Shown here: piece by piece, positions 6,562 through 14,587 of the stretch
Layout: every line of letters starts with the position of its first letter
How positions within the stretch are numbered: the stretch's first letter is position 1
DNA from: a virus
Length of the DNA: 20,583 bases
Virus record (IMG/VR): IMGVR_UViG_3300037606_000285
Span: 1-20,583 of that record
Reading direction: 5' to 3' (one strand)
Notes under the pieces: generated by a model
Database searches by the model: none
The model's input: the letters and a program-made list of their open reading frames with translations, nothing else
Told to the model about the DNA's origin: nothing
Program-made: the position numbers and the translations under genes

Positions 6562-6798
6562 TTATGCTGCTGCGATGGTTGCGCCGGTATCAGAGCGCTT
6601 CCAGTTTGTGCCGTCAGAGAAGGCGAGGATTGCTGCACCAGCAGCGCCGTTGGACACATAGATGAGCGTGCCTGCACCAGCGGTGGCTGCGGAGGGCGCG
6701 GAGGCCACAGTGTACGTGGGGAGCTTGATAGCCCCAATAACGTCAGCGACCAATCCATTGGTCGAAATGACGGGGCCCGAAAATGTCGTAGTACCCAT
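6562..6798 (-). CDS. Small virion protein (ending AFSDGTNWKRSDTGA)
   Basis: This 78-residue protein starts MGTTTFSGPVISTNGLVADV. Its second half, TAGAGTLIYVSNGAAGAAIL followed by AFSDGTNWKRSDTGA, is a signature I recall from many environmental phage virion proteins, where it ends longer proteins that have collagen-like or beta repeats in front. Here the front part is short, so this may be a reduced form. The ATG follows GGAG by six bases. It is the first gene after the endonuclease terminator, and I see no strong promoter in 6799-6877; transcription may reach it by read-through. Confidence 0.7.
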   Translation of the reverse strand: MGTTTFSGPVISTNGLVADVIGAIKLPTYTVASAPSAATAGAGTLIYVSNGAAGAAILAFSDGTNWKRSDTGATIAAA

Positions 6799-6877
6799 GA
6801 TGATCTCCTGTCTGGGTTAGGTCAGCGGCACAATGCACGCTGTCAGGGATAGCCCGAAGGATACACTACCTCTTGAC

Positions 6878-6906
6878 AAAAGAAAAGGCCCGCTTCGGTG
6901 GGCCTT
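6878..6906 (-). terminator. Rho-independent terminator after endonuclease gene
   Basis: Read on the minus strand this is a stem AAGGCCC / GGGCCTT around an internal CGAA loop, followed by TTTTCTTTT. It begins only a few bases past the endonuclease stop codon. It is nearly the same as the terminator at 8513-8542 (33 of 39 bases over 6876-6914 against 8513-8551). Confidence 0.85.
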
Positions 6907-6912
6907 CTGTAG

Positions 6913-8448
6913 TCACGGCCTTTGCCACACCCATCTTTTCTTGCCGCAATCGAAGATCCGCCGCGCACCCATGAGGTAGGTCATCTCCCCCTCAGTTCGC
7001 TTGTCTGTGGCGGGGTCGAACCGCTCTAGGCTCCCATGGTCTTTTAGCCGGGTCGGCAAGACTCGCCGCTGGTAGTGGGGTTTCGGGCGTAGCCCGAGCT
7101 TGGGGCTCCAGACCTGATAGTCAGCAACAACGTCGGCTTCCTTCTCGAAGCCCAGCTGGGCGTACATGCCCCCGCCAAACAGCCTGTTGTCCGAGAACGA
7201 CTTGACCTCGCTTGGGTCATGCTCCTTCACGAACGCTTTGAACAACCGGCTGGCCGCCCCTGCCACTGCAAGGCGTGTTGCGCACCGGCTCAAGGTCCAT
7301 TGGCGCACCTTTGCCCCCGCACCCCGGTCGTTGTTCCCGAAGGAGAACCTCATGCAGGCGACGAGCTTGCCCTTGTGATACAGGCCATAGTGGTCCCCGT
7401 AACCCCCGCCGCCTTGCGGGTGGAATTTCTCATAGAACTCCCGGGACTCCTGCACTGTAGGTTTGCGTAGCTCGCACTTGCGGGCCATTAGCTTGCCCCG
7501 GGTCTTCCCAACGGCGTTGCGCAGCATCCGCTTGATCGTGGCCGTCCGTTCTGCCCACTCTGTCTCGTAGAGCGTGATGAGGCGGATGCCCTTGGCCTCG
7601 CACAAACGGTGCTTCTCGGCATGGCGCAGCTTGTTCTTGCGCTCGTCGTCCTTGTCGCCGTGGCTGTGCCAGTACATCCCGCAGAACTCGACCGCGAGGC
7701 TATGCTCAGGCAGGTAGATGTCCAGCTCCTTGGGCCCGATCAGCGTGCGGTCGCGGCGGACAACTGTTGTGAACTGGGAAAGGTAGGCCGCCACAGCATC
7801 TTCTGGGGCTGATTTCTGCCCGCAACTAGGGCACCCCTGCCCTGCTAGGTGGTGGTACACGGCCTGCTCGAAAGCCCCGTGTTTGCCGCACAGGATAGTC
7901 ACCTTGTTGCGCCCGGTGGTGTACCCATGCTGGGAGTAATCATACAGGTCCCCGTGAACCTCTCGGGCCCGCTCTGGGAATAGGGCCTGAAACTTTTTCT
8001 TCTTGGTGGCCGCTGCGTTTCTGTGGGACTGGGGGGTCGGCCCCTTCCTGCGGTCCCCGCATGCACGGCACCCTTGCTTGCCATGCACCAGCTTAAGGGG
8101 TCGCACTTCGAAGTCCCCATGCTCTGGGCAGGTGACCACGACTTTCTCCACCATGGTGAGGTAACGCGTTTTTGAGTAGTCATATTTTCCCGGATGAACC
8201 AATTCCGCCCGCCTAAGAAACTCTTCTGGGTCCATCCGCACTGTTAAAGTTCGCTGGGCGGCCCCGCAGGAAGGGCACCCCGCGCCATCTTTGCGAAACT
8301 GTGCTGAGTATTGTTGGAACGTTCCGTGTGTAGGGCACACAATACCTGTCATAGGCACCAACGCGCCTTTATAGGTGGCGTTGCTAAAATCGTACCTCTC
8401 CAGTATTTGCGGGGGGAACAGGGCAAGTGTTTGCTCAAGGGTTTTCAT
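6913..8448 (-). CDS. Probable Vsr-like homing endonuclease with zinc modules
   Basis: This 511-residue protein begins MKTLEQTLALFPPQ. Three zinc modules come first, each pairing CPxHG or CxKHG with CPSC or CxAC: C38/H41/C58/C61, C107/H110/C127/C130 and C187/H190/C206/C209. These resemble the repeats known as DUF723. A nuclease domain follows at about residues 213-310, with ELDIYLP (E241, D243), AVEFCGMYWHSH (E254, H261) and LYETEW (E295, E297). This fits the Vsr-like EDxHD family of phage homing endonucleases. The C-terminal 200 residues are the usual associated domain (FHPQGGGGYGDHYGLYHKGK, FSDNRLFGGG). It would cut DNA at a target in related phages so the gene is copied in. It has its own promoter and terminator and interrupts the structural operon after the capsid gene. 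Confidence 0.85.
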   Translation of the reverse strand: MKTLEQTLALFPPQILERYDFSNATYKGALVPMTGIVCPTHGTFQQYSAQFRKDGAGCPSCGAAQRTLTVRMDPEEFLRRAELVHPGKYDYSKTRYLTMVEKVVVTCPEHGDFEVRPLKLVHGKQGCRACGDRRKGPTPQSHRNAAATKKKKFQALFPERAREVHGDLYDYSQHGYTTGRNKVTILCGKHGAFEQAVYHHLAGQGCPSCGQKSAPEDAVAAYLSQFTTVVRRDRTLIGPKELDIYLPEHSLAVEFCGMYWHSHGDKDDERKNKLRHAEKHRLCEAKGIRLITLYETEWAERTATIKRMLRNAVGKTRGKLMARKCELRKPTVQESREFYEKFHPQGGGGYGDHYGLYHKGKLVACMRFSFGNNDRGAGAKVRQWTLSRCATRLAVAGAASRLFKAFVKEHDPSEVKSFSDNRLFGGGMYAQLGFEKEADVVADYQVWSPKLGLRPKPHYQRRVLPTRLKDHGSLERFDPATDKRTEGEMTYLMGARRIFDCGKKRWVWQRP

Positions 8449-8455
8449 AGGCCGG

Positions 8456-8490
8456 GTTACCTCTTATAGCGGGTGTTCCCTCTTATAGCG
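8456..8490. repeat. Tandem 16-bp repeat in endonuclease leader
   Basis: Two copies of GTTxCCTCTTATAGCG (plus strand) lie at 8456-8471 and 8475-8490, a 19-base period. The upstream copy supplies the -10 box of the endonuclease promoter; the downstream copy lies between the predicted transcription start and the ATG. It may be a protein-binding site or the result of slippage. Confidence 0.75.
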
Positions 8491-8511
8491 TTAGTTACTA
8501 CTTGCAGTCAA
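8482..8511 (-). promoter_or_regulatory. Sigma70-type promoter for endonuclease gene
   Basis: On the minus strand TTGACT (8506-8511) is followed after 18 bases by TATAAG (8482-8487). It lies between the capsid terminator and the endonuclease ATG at 8448, which gives a leader of about 27 bases. Confidence 0.65.
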
Positions 8512-8512
8512 C

Positions 8513-8542
8513 ACAAAAGAAAAGGCCCGCCGAAGCGGGCCT
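8513..8542 (-). terminator. Rho-independent terminator after major capsid gene
   Basis: On the minus strand AGGCCCGC / GCGGGCCT form a perfect eight-base stem around TTCG, followed by TTTTCTTTT. It lies about 29 bases past the capsid stop and would end the head transcript. Confidence 0.88.
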
Positions 8543-8557
8543 CCTGTAGTCTAAGTG

Positions 8558-8575
8558 CTTGATATTGCTATCAAG
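8558..8575 (-). other. Perfect hairpin spanning the capsid stop codon
   Basis: CTTGATA and TATCAAG form a seven-base stem around a four-base loop, and the stop codon (8571-8573) is inside it. It has no T-tract, so it is not itself a terminator. It could protect the mRNA 3' end together with the following terminator. Confidence 0.55.
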
Positions 8576-9476
8576 CTCCTGCGGAGCCGTAGATGCCCAA
8601 GGGATCGCTCACCCCGAAGCTGTAACGTTCTCTGCTTTTGTAACGCACGTTTCCTGAGTCGAAATCGCCGTCCATCGCAGTGGTCATCGCCGCCCGAACA
8701 AAGTGCTTCATCCCGTTGGGCACATCAGTGGTCAAGAACCATGCATCTGCGTCAGTCAGATAATGGTTGACACGGTAGCCTTCAGGGATCGAGCCGTTCG
8801 TCTTCAGCGCGTTCAGATCGTTATCGGCGGTGCCAACACGCAAATCGGTCTGCAGCAGACGAGTTGCAACGAACATGAGGCCCGGCGGGATAATCAGCTT
8901 GCGTGGCATCGCAGCGATCAGCAGGCCACGCTCATCCACGTACCCCGCAATGTCGATCACAGCTTGCTCAAGAGCCGTCTCGTTCAAGTCAACAGCAACA
9001 GAAGGCCGGTTGCCATTAACCACGCCCGACACAGTCGGGTGAGCCGCCGAGAACAAGGTAACCCCATCGCCCGAATTGAACGAGGTGAAGCCCGTATTCA
9101 GCAGCGACGCCGCCTTGACCTGCTTGGTATACGCCATGGCACGAGCGAGCGCCTTGGTGTACCGGCTGGACAAGGAGTCATACAGGTTGTCTTCCATCGC
9201 TTCTTCAGTGATGGCGAAACCCATAGCCACGGTCTCATGGACGTAACGTGCGGTGTAGGACTCTTGCGCGTTATCGTAGGACAGTGCGCCCCCCTCGGTC
9301 TTGATGGGAGCAGCGCCGAAGCCCGACAGCTTCAGTTCTTCTTCAAACGACCGCTCGGATGTCTCGGTCTCATAGATCTCCGAATGCTCGTCCTCGTACT
9401 TCTTGTACTCCAGACCAAACAGAGCGTTCAATCCGGGAAGAAGCTCTTTGAGGGCCTGTGCGCGCGAAATTGCCAT
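8571..9476 (-). CDS. Major capsid protein, HK97-type fold
   Basis: This 301-residue protein begins MAISRAQALKELLPGLNALF. The following acidic stretch EYKKYEDEHSEIYETETSER and the SDPLGIYGSAGA C-terminus are typical of the head-protein family with the HK97 fold. The mid-region KLIIPPGLMFVATRLLQTDL and the loop TADNDLNALKT fit the peripheral domain. Support also comes from position: it follows terminase, portal and scaffold, a strong AAGGAGGG ribosome site precedes it, and a strong terminator follows it. It forms the icosahedral shell. No protease gene is seen nearby, and the scaffold is separate, so the shell is probably not matured by an adjacent protease. Confidence in the role is high and in sub-family moderate. 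Confidence 0.88.
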   Translation of the reverse strand: MAISRAQALKELLPGLNALFGLEYKKYEDEHSEIYETETSERSFEEELKLSGFGAAPIKTEGGALSYDNAQESYTARYVHETVAMGFAITEEAMEDNLYDSLSSRYTKALARAMAYTKQVKAASLLNTGFTSFNSGDGVTLFSAAHPTVSGVVNGNRPSVAVDLNETALEQAVIDIAGYVDERGLLIAAMPRKLIIPPGLMFVATRLLQTDLRVGTADNDLNALKTNGSIPEGYRVNHYLTDADAWFLTTDVPNGMKHFVRAAMTTAMDGDFDSGNVRYKSRERYSFGVSDPLGIYGSAGA

Positions 9477-9489
9477 GGTTTAGCCCTCC

Positions 9490-10110
9490 TTAAAGGCCAA
9501 CAGCATTGGTCATGCTGTGGTAGCCGAGGTTGAACTTGACCAGAACATCTGGAAAAGCGTCGGTCAGCGGGGATACCGCGGACACAATTCGGAACGCCGC
9601 GGTCGTGGTGACCGTGGTGGATTCCAGCGCCGAGGTGGACACGCCCGTCACCACATTGCCAGTCGAAGTGGACTGGGCCGCAGCGAAGAAGGTGTTGGCC
9701 CCGATGTCCGACTGATCGGCAACGCCGTCCAGCTGAACTTGGAACAGGACATTCGGATCATCGACGACAAGCGCCTTGATCGTAGTGCCCGCAGGTGCAG
9801 CATAACCCGACGGGTATGACTGCGAGAAGATCAGCTGCCCTTGTGCATTGATAAACTCGCAACCCATGAAGACGCCCAGCGAACCTGTGAGGGTCCCGCC
9901 GGTCGGCAACGCGTTGGTGGTGGCGTTGGCGCCAGTTGCGGTAGACAAAGCGAGGAAGCCGTCCGCGCCAATGTGCACGACTTGCCCTACATACAGGTTC
10001 GTCGCTTCACCAGCGGGGTCGATCAGGTACTGGGACATAGCCCCAGCATAAGCCATGCCATCAGCGCGTTTTACGGGCTTCAGGCCATAGGGAGAGGCAG
10101 TAAGTGCCAT
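9490..10110 (-). CDS. Candidate capsid decoration protein
   Basis: This 206-residue protein starts MALTASPYGLKPVKRADGMA, has YLIDPAGEATNLYVGQVVHI next, and is then rich in Thr, Ala, Gly and Val. The start xASPYGxxPVxxxDG is a landmark I recall from proteins encoded just ahead of the major capsid gene in many tailed phages, often called head decoration or coat proteins. The middle segment KALVVDDPNVLFQVQLDGV also fits that family. The ATG has a GGAGG ribosome site, and the gene stops 13 bases before the capsid start. It probably binds the outer shell and stabilises it, though it could be a minor capsid part. Confidence 0.72.
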   Translation of the reverse strand: MALTASPYGLKPVKRADGMAYAGAMSQYLIDPAGEATNLYVGQVVHIGADGFLALSTATGANATTNALPTGGTLTGSLGVFMGCEFINAQGQLIFSQSYPSGYAAPAGTTIKALVVDDPNVLFQVQLDGVADQSDIGANTFFAAAQSTSTGNVVTGVSTSALESTTVTTTAAFRIVSAVSPLTDAFPDVLVKFNLGYHSMTNAVGL

Positions 10111-10145
10111 TTCTCATCCTCCAGAATCGTGTCGAGGAGGCAAGG

Positions 10146-10592
10146 TTAGCCCTTGCCAAACGAAGTGCGGGACGAACGCTCCGGCGTGAGCACGGGCATC
10201 CGTGAGTCGGACTCCTTCATGTAGTTCCGGTCAACGGCATCCATCTGGGCTTGCGCCTGCTGGGCCTGACCGACAACACGTCGGGCCGCCTGTTTGTCGG
10301 GGATGCTGCAGAGCAACAGGCCACCAACCTCAATGTTGTCCGGGAACCGAGAGTCCACGTCAGACATGATCTTCAGCTCGAGGTACTCAGCAGCTTTGAC
10401 AGGGACGTAGCCTTCACGAAAACGACGCGAGACGTTCGCCATATCAGCGTTACCGAGGGACGAGGTGCGAACCCAACGATAATGGAGACCATCACGTGGT
10501 TCGGGGGTGGGGAGCATAGACTGGCGTTTCCACGGTGTGTCGTGGGCTTCGGCCTCACGAGTCTCAGACTCTCTGGGGGTACGATCAGCCAT
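10146..10592 (-). CDS. Conserved phage head-cluster protein
   Basis: This 148-residue protein starts MADRTPRESETREAEAHDTP and includes DGLHYRWVRTSSLGNADMAN and VSRRFREGYVPVKAAEYLEL. The sequence IMSDVDSRFPDNIEVGGLLL and the ending MKESDSRMPVLTPERSS are landmarks I recall from proteins encoded between scaffold and capsid genes in environmental phages. Its role in the head is not established. It overlaps the scaffold gene by eight bases and has an AAGGAGA ribosome site inside that gene. The conserved position suggests involvement in head assembly. Confidence 0.72.
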   Translation of the reverse strand: MADRTPRESETREAEAHDTPWKRQSMLPTPEPRDGLHYRWVRTSSLGNADMANVSRRFREGYVPVKAAEYLELKIMSDVDSRFPDNIEVGGLLLCSIPDKQAARRVVGQAQQAQAQMDAVDRNYMKESDSRMPVLTPERSSRTSFGKG

Positions 10593-11487
10593 TCTTCATC
10601 TCCTTGATAATCTGCGCCGCGTACTGTTCTACCGTCAACCCGAGCTTCTTGGCGAGAGAAACCTGCGTCGCTGTCAACGTAACCTTGCGGGGTGTTGCCG
10701 CGGTACTTCTACCGCCGGGGGCCACCACGGAGCCCGGTTGCTTCCGGGGTGTTGACTCCCCACTGGTCGCAAACTTGTCTGGAAACCGCTGTCTCATAGC
10801 GGTGTCTATCTCAGTATAGTACGCTTCACTGTCTGGCGCAACACCTTCGCGCACTGCACGCTCGTGGATGCCGAACGCAAGAGCCGTCATCTCCGCGTCC
10901 TTGCCAAACCAATCGTTTGTCGTGGCCCAAGATTCTGCACGGGGCGACGGCTTTGGCACTGACGGACGCTGCGGGGCGGGAGCCGGGGTGGCTGCCTGCT
11001 GTGGCTGAGGTGGCCGGTACGACGCGAGCCGTCCTTCTTCGCCCTTGATGTCAGCGAGCTCGGCACTTGCCGACACGAACGCATCAGAGTCCCCAGCCTC
11101 ATAGGCGGCTTTCATCTTGGCCTTCACCTGCTCCAGTTGGGACTTTACCCGGCCCTGAGCCTGCGAAACGAAGGCCGCGTCGCCATCAGATAGGCGCTTG
11201 CGATACCCAGTGATTTCTTCTTGCTGGCGCTGGGCGTAGGAAACAGCCTCATCCCGCAGCCGGGTGGACTCGTCCGCGCGGCGGCGCTCCTCATGGAACT
11301 CGTACTTGAGCTTGCTGATGCGCTTCTTCACGCCATCAGAATACTGCTCCAGATCATCATCTTCCGGGATTTCTGGTGCGGCGCCTTCCGGGCGGCGTGG
11401 CCGGCCCTTGTCATCAGCGGGCGTATCATCGACAATTTCGATCTCGAAGTCGTCGTCTTCAGCGGGCTTTTTGGCTTTCTCGTTCAT
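10585..11487 (-). CDS. Head scaffolding protein
   Basis: This 300-residue protein has the classical scaffold layout. An acidic N-terminus (EDDDFEIEIVDD, DDDLEQYSDG, to about residue 52) leads into a long coiled coil rich in Arg, Glu, Gln and Lys to about residue 155. A Pro/Ala/Gln-rich linker (YRPPQPQQAATPAPAPQRPS) and a C-terminal helical basic tail (LTATQVSLAKKLGLTVEQYA) follow. Such proteins assemble the procapsid shell and then leave. Its ATG overlaps the preceding GroES-like gene by four bases (ATGA), and its own end overlaps the next gene by eight. Position just upstream of capsid genes and downstream of the portal supports this assignment. The likely alternative is another coiled-coil internal head protein. 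Confidence 0.82.
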   Translation of the reverse strand: MNEKAKKPAEDDDFEIEIVDDTPADDKGRPRRPEGAAPEIPEDDDLEQYSDGVKKRISKLKYEFHEERRRADESTRLRDEAVSYAQRQQEEITGYRKRLSDGDAAFVSQAQGRVKSQLEQVKAKMKAAYEAGDSDAFVSASAELADIKGEEGRLASYRPPQPQQAATPAPAPQRPSVPKPSPRAESWATTNDWFGKDAEMTALAFGIHERAVREGVAPDSEAYYTEIDTAMRQRFPDKFATSGESTPRKQPGSVVAPGGRSTAATPRKVTLTATQVSLAKKLGLTVEQYAAQIIKEMKNG

Positions 11488-11855
11488 GCGCGGCTGTACC
11501 CCCGTGGGTCTTCGACAACTGCTTCCACAGTGTCATCATTGATGATTCGGAACTCGTCCCCGTGCACTCTGAAGCGCGTGCCAGAATACGAACGGAAGAT
11601 GATGAAGTCGCCTTCCTTGCACCATGGGCCGCCGGGGAATTTGGCCGTGTCTCCGTAGGCATCGGAGCCTATCCTGAGAACGTAGCCGATGATGGAGGCA
11701 GTTTCTTCTGCGTCCCGACGCTCATCGGGCAGGTGTACCCCGCCCTCGGTCGTCTTGTTCAGCTTGGGAACCGCAATCAAGAGCTTGTAGCCCTTGGGTT
11801 CCGGGAGTTTGGCGCGCAACTCCTCGTCAATTTTGACGCCGGTTGGTGTAAACAT
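11484..11855 (-). CDS. GroES-like co-chaperonin encoded by the phage
   Basis: This 123-residue protein contains a recognisable Cpn10 domain. PKGYKLLIAVPKLNKTTEGG (about residues 20-39) leads to the mobile loop and GGVHLPDE, then IIGYVLRIGSDA, and the C-terminal strand set CKEGDFIIFRSYSGTRFRVH plus GDEFRIINDDTVEAVVED. Cellular GroES has about 95-100 residues with GD..LF..Y.G.....G.E..I....I.AV.. in the same order; this protein carries about 20 extra N-terminal residues. It would partner the host GroEL to help fold the capsid protein, as gp31 of phage T4 does. Its location directly before scaffold and capsid genes supports that. A likely promoter precedes it, and GGAGAG is the ribosome site. 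Confidence 0.85.
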   Translation of the reverse strand: MFTPTGVKIDEELRAKLPEPKGYKLLIAVPKLNKTTEGGVHLPDERRDAEETASIIGYVLRIGSDAYGDTAKFPGGPWCKEGDFIIFRSYSGTRFRVHGDEFRIINDDTVEAVVEDPRGYSRA

Positions 11856-11921
11856 GGTCTCTCCGCAGCGTTTAAGGTACGCCGTTACCTAGCGCGGGCT
11901 GGTCCCACGGTATGGGGTCAT

Positions 11922-11950
11922 ATGATAGCGAGGAGCAGTTTATTCTTCAA
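11922..11950 (-). promoter_or_regulatory. Likely promoter for co-chaperonin and head genes
   Basis: On the minus strand TTGAAG (11945-11950) is followed after 17 bases by TATCAT (11922-11927). The -35 box overlaps the end of the gene at 11940-12122. The resulting transcript would begin about 60 bases before the GroES-like gene, allowing extra expression of co-chaperonin, scaffold and capsid. Confidence 0.5.
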
Positions 11951-12122
11951 GCTGCTTCTTTTCGATGTCGGCAATCTCCCCCAACACCATATCTAGGGTC
12001 TGGATAGCCCCTACTGCTTTGGAATAGGCGTTGAAGTCTGCTGCGCCACCCAGCGCCAGATGGTCCGCGAGGTCTTGGCGCTGGGTGGCAAGTGTCCGCC
12101 GGAGGCGTTCCAGATGTTCCAT
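11940..12122 (-). CDS. 60-residue coiled-coil protein
   Basis: This protein reads MEHLERLRRTLATQRQDLAD and ends with MVLGEIADIEKKQLEE. It is helical throughout, apart from a short turn (GGAADFNAYSK), with regular Leu spacing, so a coiled coil is likely. Its ATG shares one base with the portal stop codon (TGATG). Small helical proteins of this type often follow portal genes in environmental phages; no function is known to me. A role as a portal or scaffold partner is possible by position only. Confidence 0.68.
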   Translation of the reverse strand: MEHLERLRRTLATQRQDLADHLALGGAADFNAYSKAVGAIQTLDMVLGEIADIEKKQLEE

Positions 12123-14569
12123 CAGGTTTTCCCTCTATTACCTGCGAGCTGCTTGGCGATGTCGATCCCCATAGCGAGCCCCTTGGCTTTGTCTTCCCGC
12201 GTCGCGTTGGTGGCATCCTCTGCAACACGCACTCCGAGCCGGGCGCCTTCCCGCTTGTCCTCGGCCGCGATACGCTCGCGCTGGATAGCAGAGGCGTCCA
12301 CCGCCTTCATCGCGTCGAGCTCGAGTCGCTTGGTCTTGAGCTCCGCGTCAAGCCTGATGTCCATCTCCTCGAGCTCCAACTCCTTCAGCTGGATCTGGGT
12401 GAGCGGGTCCTTGGCCTGCTGCTCGGCCTGCTGCTGTGCAGCCTCGGCCTGATTCTTCTGCAACAGTTTACCCGCCGCCGCAGCCACGAGCCTTGACAGC
12501 TCCAGCTCGACATCCTCGGGCATGGGCTCGTCCTCTGCGGGCAGCGGCACGCCAAGCTGCGCTTCCAGCGACTTGCGATACGCCAGAGCCACGTGCTCCG
12601 TGATGTGAGCCGCCATGGCGTTCTGGATCGCTGACGCGAACGGAGACTGACCCACGATCTGCAAGAGCTTGGGGTCCTGCGCCGCGGCCATGTGGACCGC
12701 GATGTGTGCCTCGTGGTCCTGATACAGGAACGCCTTCACAGGCTCTTGCTTCAGGATGGCCATGTTCTCGGCCACCGGGTCCTTGGGCTTCAGCTCGCTT
12801 GGCAGCTTGATGATCTCCGCCGCGTCTTGGATGCCCAGCACCTCAAGCATCTGCCGGTGGAGCTTGCCCATATCGTACAGCTGCGGAGCCTGTGTAGAGA
12901 GCTGCAGTGCAGCCTGATACTGCATGATGCGCTGCGCTGTGGTGGCCGCGTTGGGGTCCGATACCGGGATAATGTCTACCCCCGTCCCAAAGTCTTCCGC
13001 CCGGTCAAAATCATCATCTTCAAAGTAATCATATTTGCTGGACATGAAGTCCCGAATGACCCGAGCGAGCAAGCGGAGCTCCTGCTTCATCGCGGCATGC
13101 AGCCTGTGCTGGATGCCCGACATCACCTTCATGTTGCGCTCGAGGAGGGCCAGCGTGGTCCCCACCGGTGCCTGTGCGCTCATATCGCTGACCTGCAGGT
13201 CTGCCATGGAGCTGATCCGTCGGCCTTCCTGCACTACGTTCCCGAGCAGTTGGTACAAGACAGCGCTGGGCTCCTTGTAGGGCATGGGGAACAGCGAGTC
13301 GCGGAGCGATCCGCCCACGATGTCCACGTCCCGCCATTCGCCCGGCTTCAGGGGGCTATTGTCCCCCTTGATGCGCAACGATCTTGACTTCAAACCCGCA
13401 GGCAGGTTGGACAGAGTGCCAGCGTCGATCAGCTGACGAAGGATTGAGGTGGCGGACTTCGTGAGGCCGCCCACCAGATGCGTGAGACCCGTGCCATAAA
13501 ACCCCATACCCGGCAGGTACGGGTAGTGGGCGAAGTGCTGCCGCTTGGTCAGCGTCTCGTCGTCCTCGTACCAGTTGCGGTAGATGGCCAGAATTTTAAG
13601 CGAGGTGAGGTCGATGGTAACAACGTAAGGGCGGTCGATCGCTTCGGGGTCGTCAAACGGCTCTGGGAGGGAGATGTCCACATGCATCTCGAGCAGGGTG
13701 TGCCGCTCCTCCTGCTCCGTTGGGACATCAACGCCCGTGATCTTGGCGTATGCCTCCTCGATGTCGGTGGTCTCCCGCGTGGGCTCCGCGAGCTCCTCGT
13801 CAATATAGAGCCCCGCCACCTGCAGCTTGCGCACTTCGTTGGGGGTCCGCTTCATCACATGGGTATAGCGAGGGCAATCCTCCAGCCCAGACGCGCCGTA
13901 GGACACAACGAAGTCCTCGGCCTGCACGAACACGGCCCGCGCCCGCTTGGTGGTGGGGTCGAAGTAGATTTTCTTGAACGCAGAGCCCGCCAGCGGGAGC
14001 TTGAACAACATCTGCTCAGTCTCTTCCCGATACCCGGGCATGCGCTCGGTGATCTGGTAGTTAAGCTCCTGCTCAACGCGCTGGGCCCGCTCGACCTTCT
14101 CCCGGGTGGACTTGCCCATGATCTTGGTCTTTGCTGGGCCGCCAGAGGGCATCATCTCGCCCATAGCCTGCGCTTGGAACCGCACCACAGCCTCGGCCAG
14201 CATGGGGTGGAACACGCCTGACGCGCCGTCCCACGGCTCCATGCGGTCCTCGATCCGCATCCCAAGCAGCTCAAGGCCCTTGATGTAAGACTCAGCCCAG
14301 TCCTTGCGGCTGCGGCGGTCCATCTCAAAGCCCTCAACCAGATCAGTGGCGAGCGCCGTCAGCTCGCCCTCTTCGATGAACTCCGCAAGGTTGGCGTCGT
14401 GCTCCATGGCGGCGGGGTCAGCCTCAACCTCGTCACCAAACTCTACTGTGACGCTACCATCTTCGCCCTCGGTTGTGACCGACAGGGGGTCAAGCACCTC
14501 GACCTCTATCTCAGGAAGGTCGCCTTGCGCCAGAAAGTCTGACGGCTGCATCGGCTTCTCAATCGCCAT
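12122..14569 (-). CDS. Portal protein (P22/SU10-type)
   Basis: This 815-residue protein is the largest in the window. After an acidic leader it has DRRSRKDWAESYIKGLELLG (about residues 84-103), MEPWDGASGVFHPMLAEAVV (about 111-130) and AQAMGEMMPSGGPAKTKIMG; I recall these as landmarks of the large portal family of P22- and SU10-like phages. The crown and stem region carries FGTGVDIIPVSDPNAATTAQ, and the C-terminal 120 residues form an Ala/Gln/Glu/Lys-rich coiled coil (NQAEAAQQQAEQQAKDPLTQ). The portal forms the twelve-subunit ring through which DNA is packaged and ejected. An AGAGGT ribosome site precedes the ATG. Its C-terminal coil probably points into the head, as the barrel of P22 does; that part is inference. 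Confidence 0.88.
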   Translation of the reverse strand: MAIEKPMQPSDFLAQGDLPEIEVEVLDPLSVTTEGEDGSVTVEFGDEVEADPAAMEHDANLAEFIEEGELTALATDLVEGFEMDRRSRKDWAESYIKGLELLGMRIEDRMEPWDGASGVFHPMLAEAVVRFQAQAMGEMMPSGGPAKTKIMGKSTREKVERAQRVEQELNYQITERMPGYREETEQMLFKLPLAGSAFKKIYFDPTTKRARAVFVQAEDFVVSYGASGLEDCPRYTHVMKRTPNEVRKLQVAGLYIDEELAEPTRETTDIEEAYAKITGVDVPTEQEERHTLLEMHVDISLPEPFDDPEAIDRPYVVTIDLTSLKILAIYRNWYEDDETLTKRQHFAHYPYLPGMGFYGTGLTHLVGGLTKSATSILRQLIDAGTLSNLPAGLKSRSLRIKGDNSPLKPGEWRDVDIVGGSLRDSLFPMPYKEPSAVLYQLLGNVVQEGRRISSMADLQVSDMSAQAPVGTTLALLERNMKVMSGIQHRLHAAMKQELRLLARVIRDFMSSKYDYFEDDDFDRAEDFGTGVDIIPVSDPNAATTAQRIMQYQAALQLSTQAPQLYDMGKLHRQMLEVLGIQDAAEIIKLPSELKPKDPVAENMAILKQEPVKAFLYQDHEAHIAVHMAAAQDPKLLQIVGQSPFASAIQNAMAAHITEHVALAYRKSLEAQLGVPLPAEDEPMPEDVELELSRLVAAAAGKLLQKNQAEAAQQQAEQQAKDPLTQIQLKELELEEMDIRLDAELKTKRLELDAMKAVDASAIQRERIAAEDKREGARLGVRVAEDATNATREDKAKGLAMGIDIAKQLAGNRGKT

Positions 14570-14587
14570 ATTTCTTACCTCTGGTGC

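Noticed and set aside
8703-9533. 276-residue plus-strand frame opposite the capsid gene
   Set aside because: Antisense shadow of the major capsid gene; GC-rich codon bias makes such open frames common here.
13478-14221. 247-residue plus-strand frame opposite the portal gene
   Set aside because: Antisense shadow of a recognised portal protein with no independent support.
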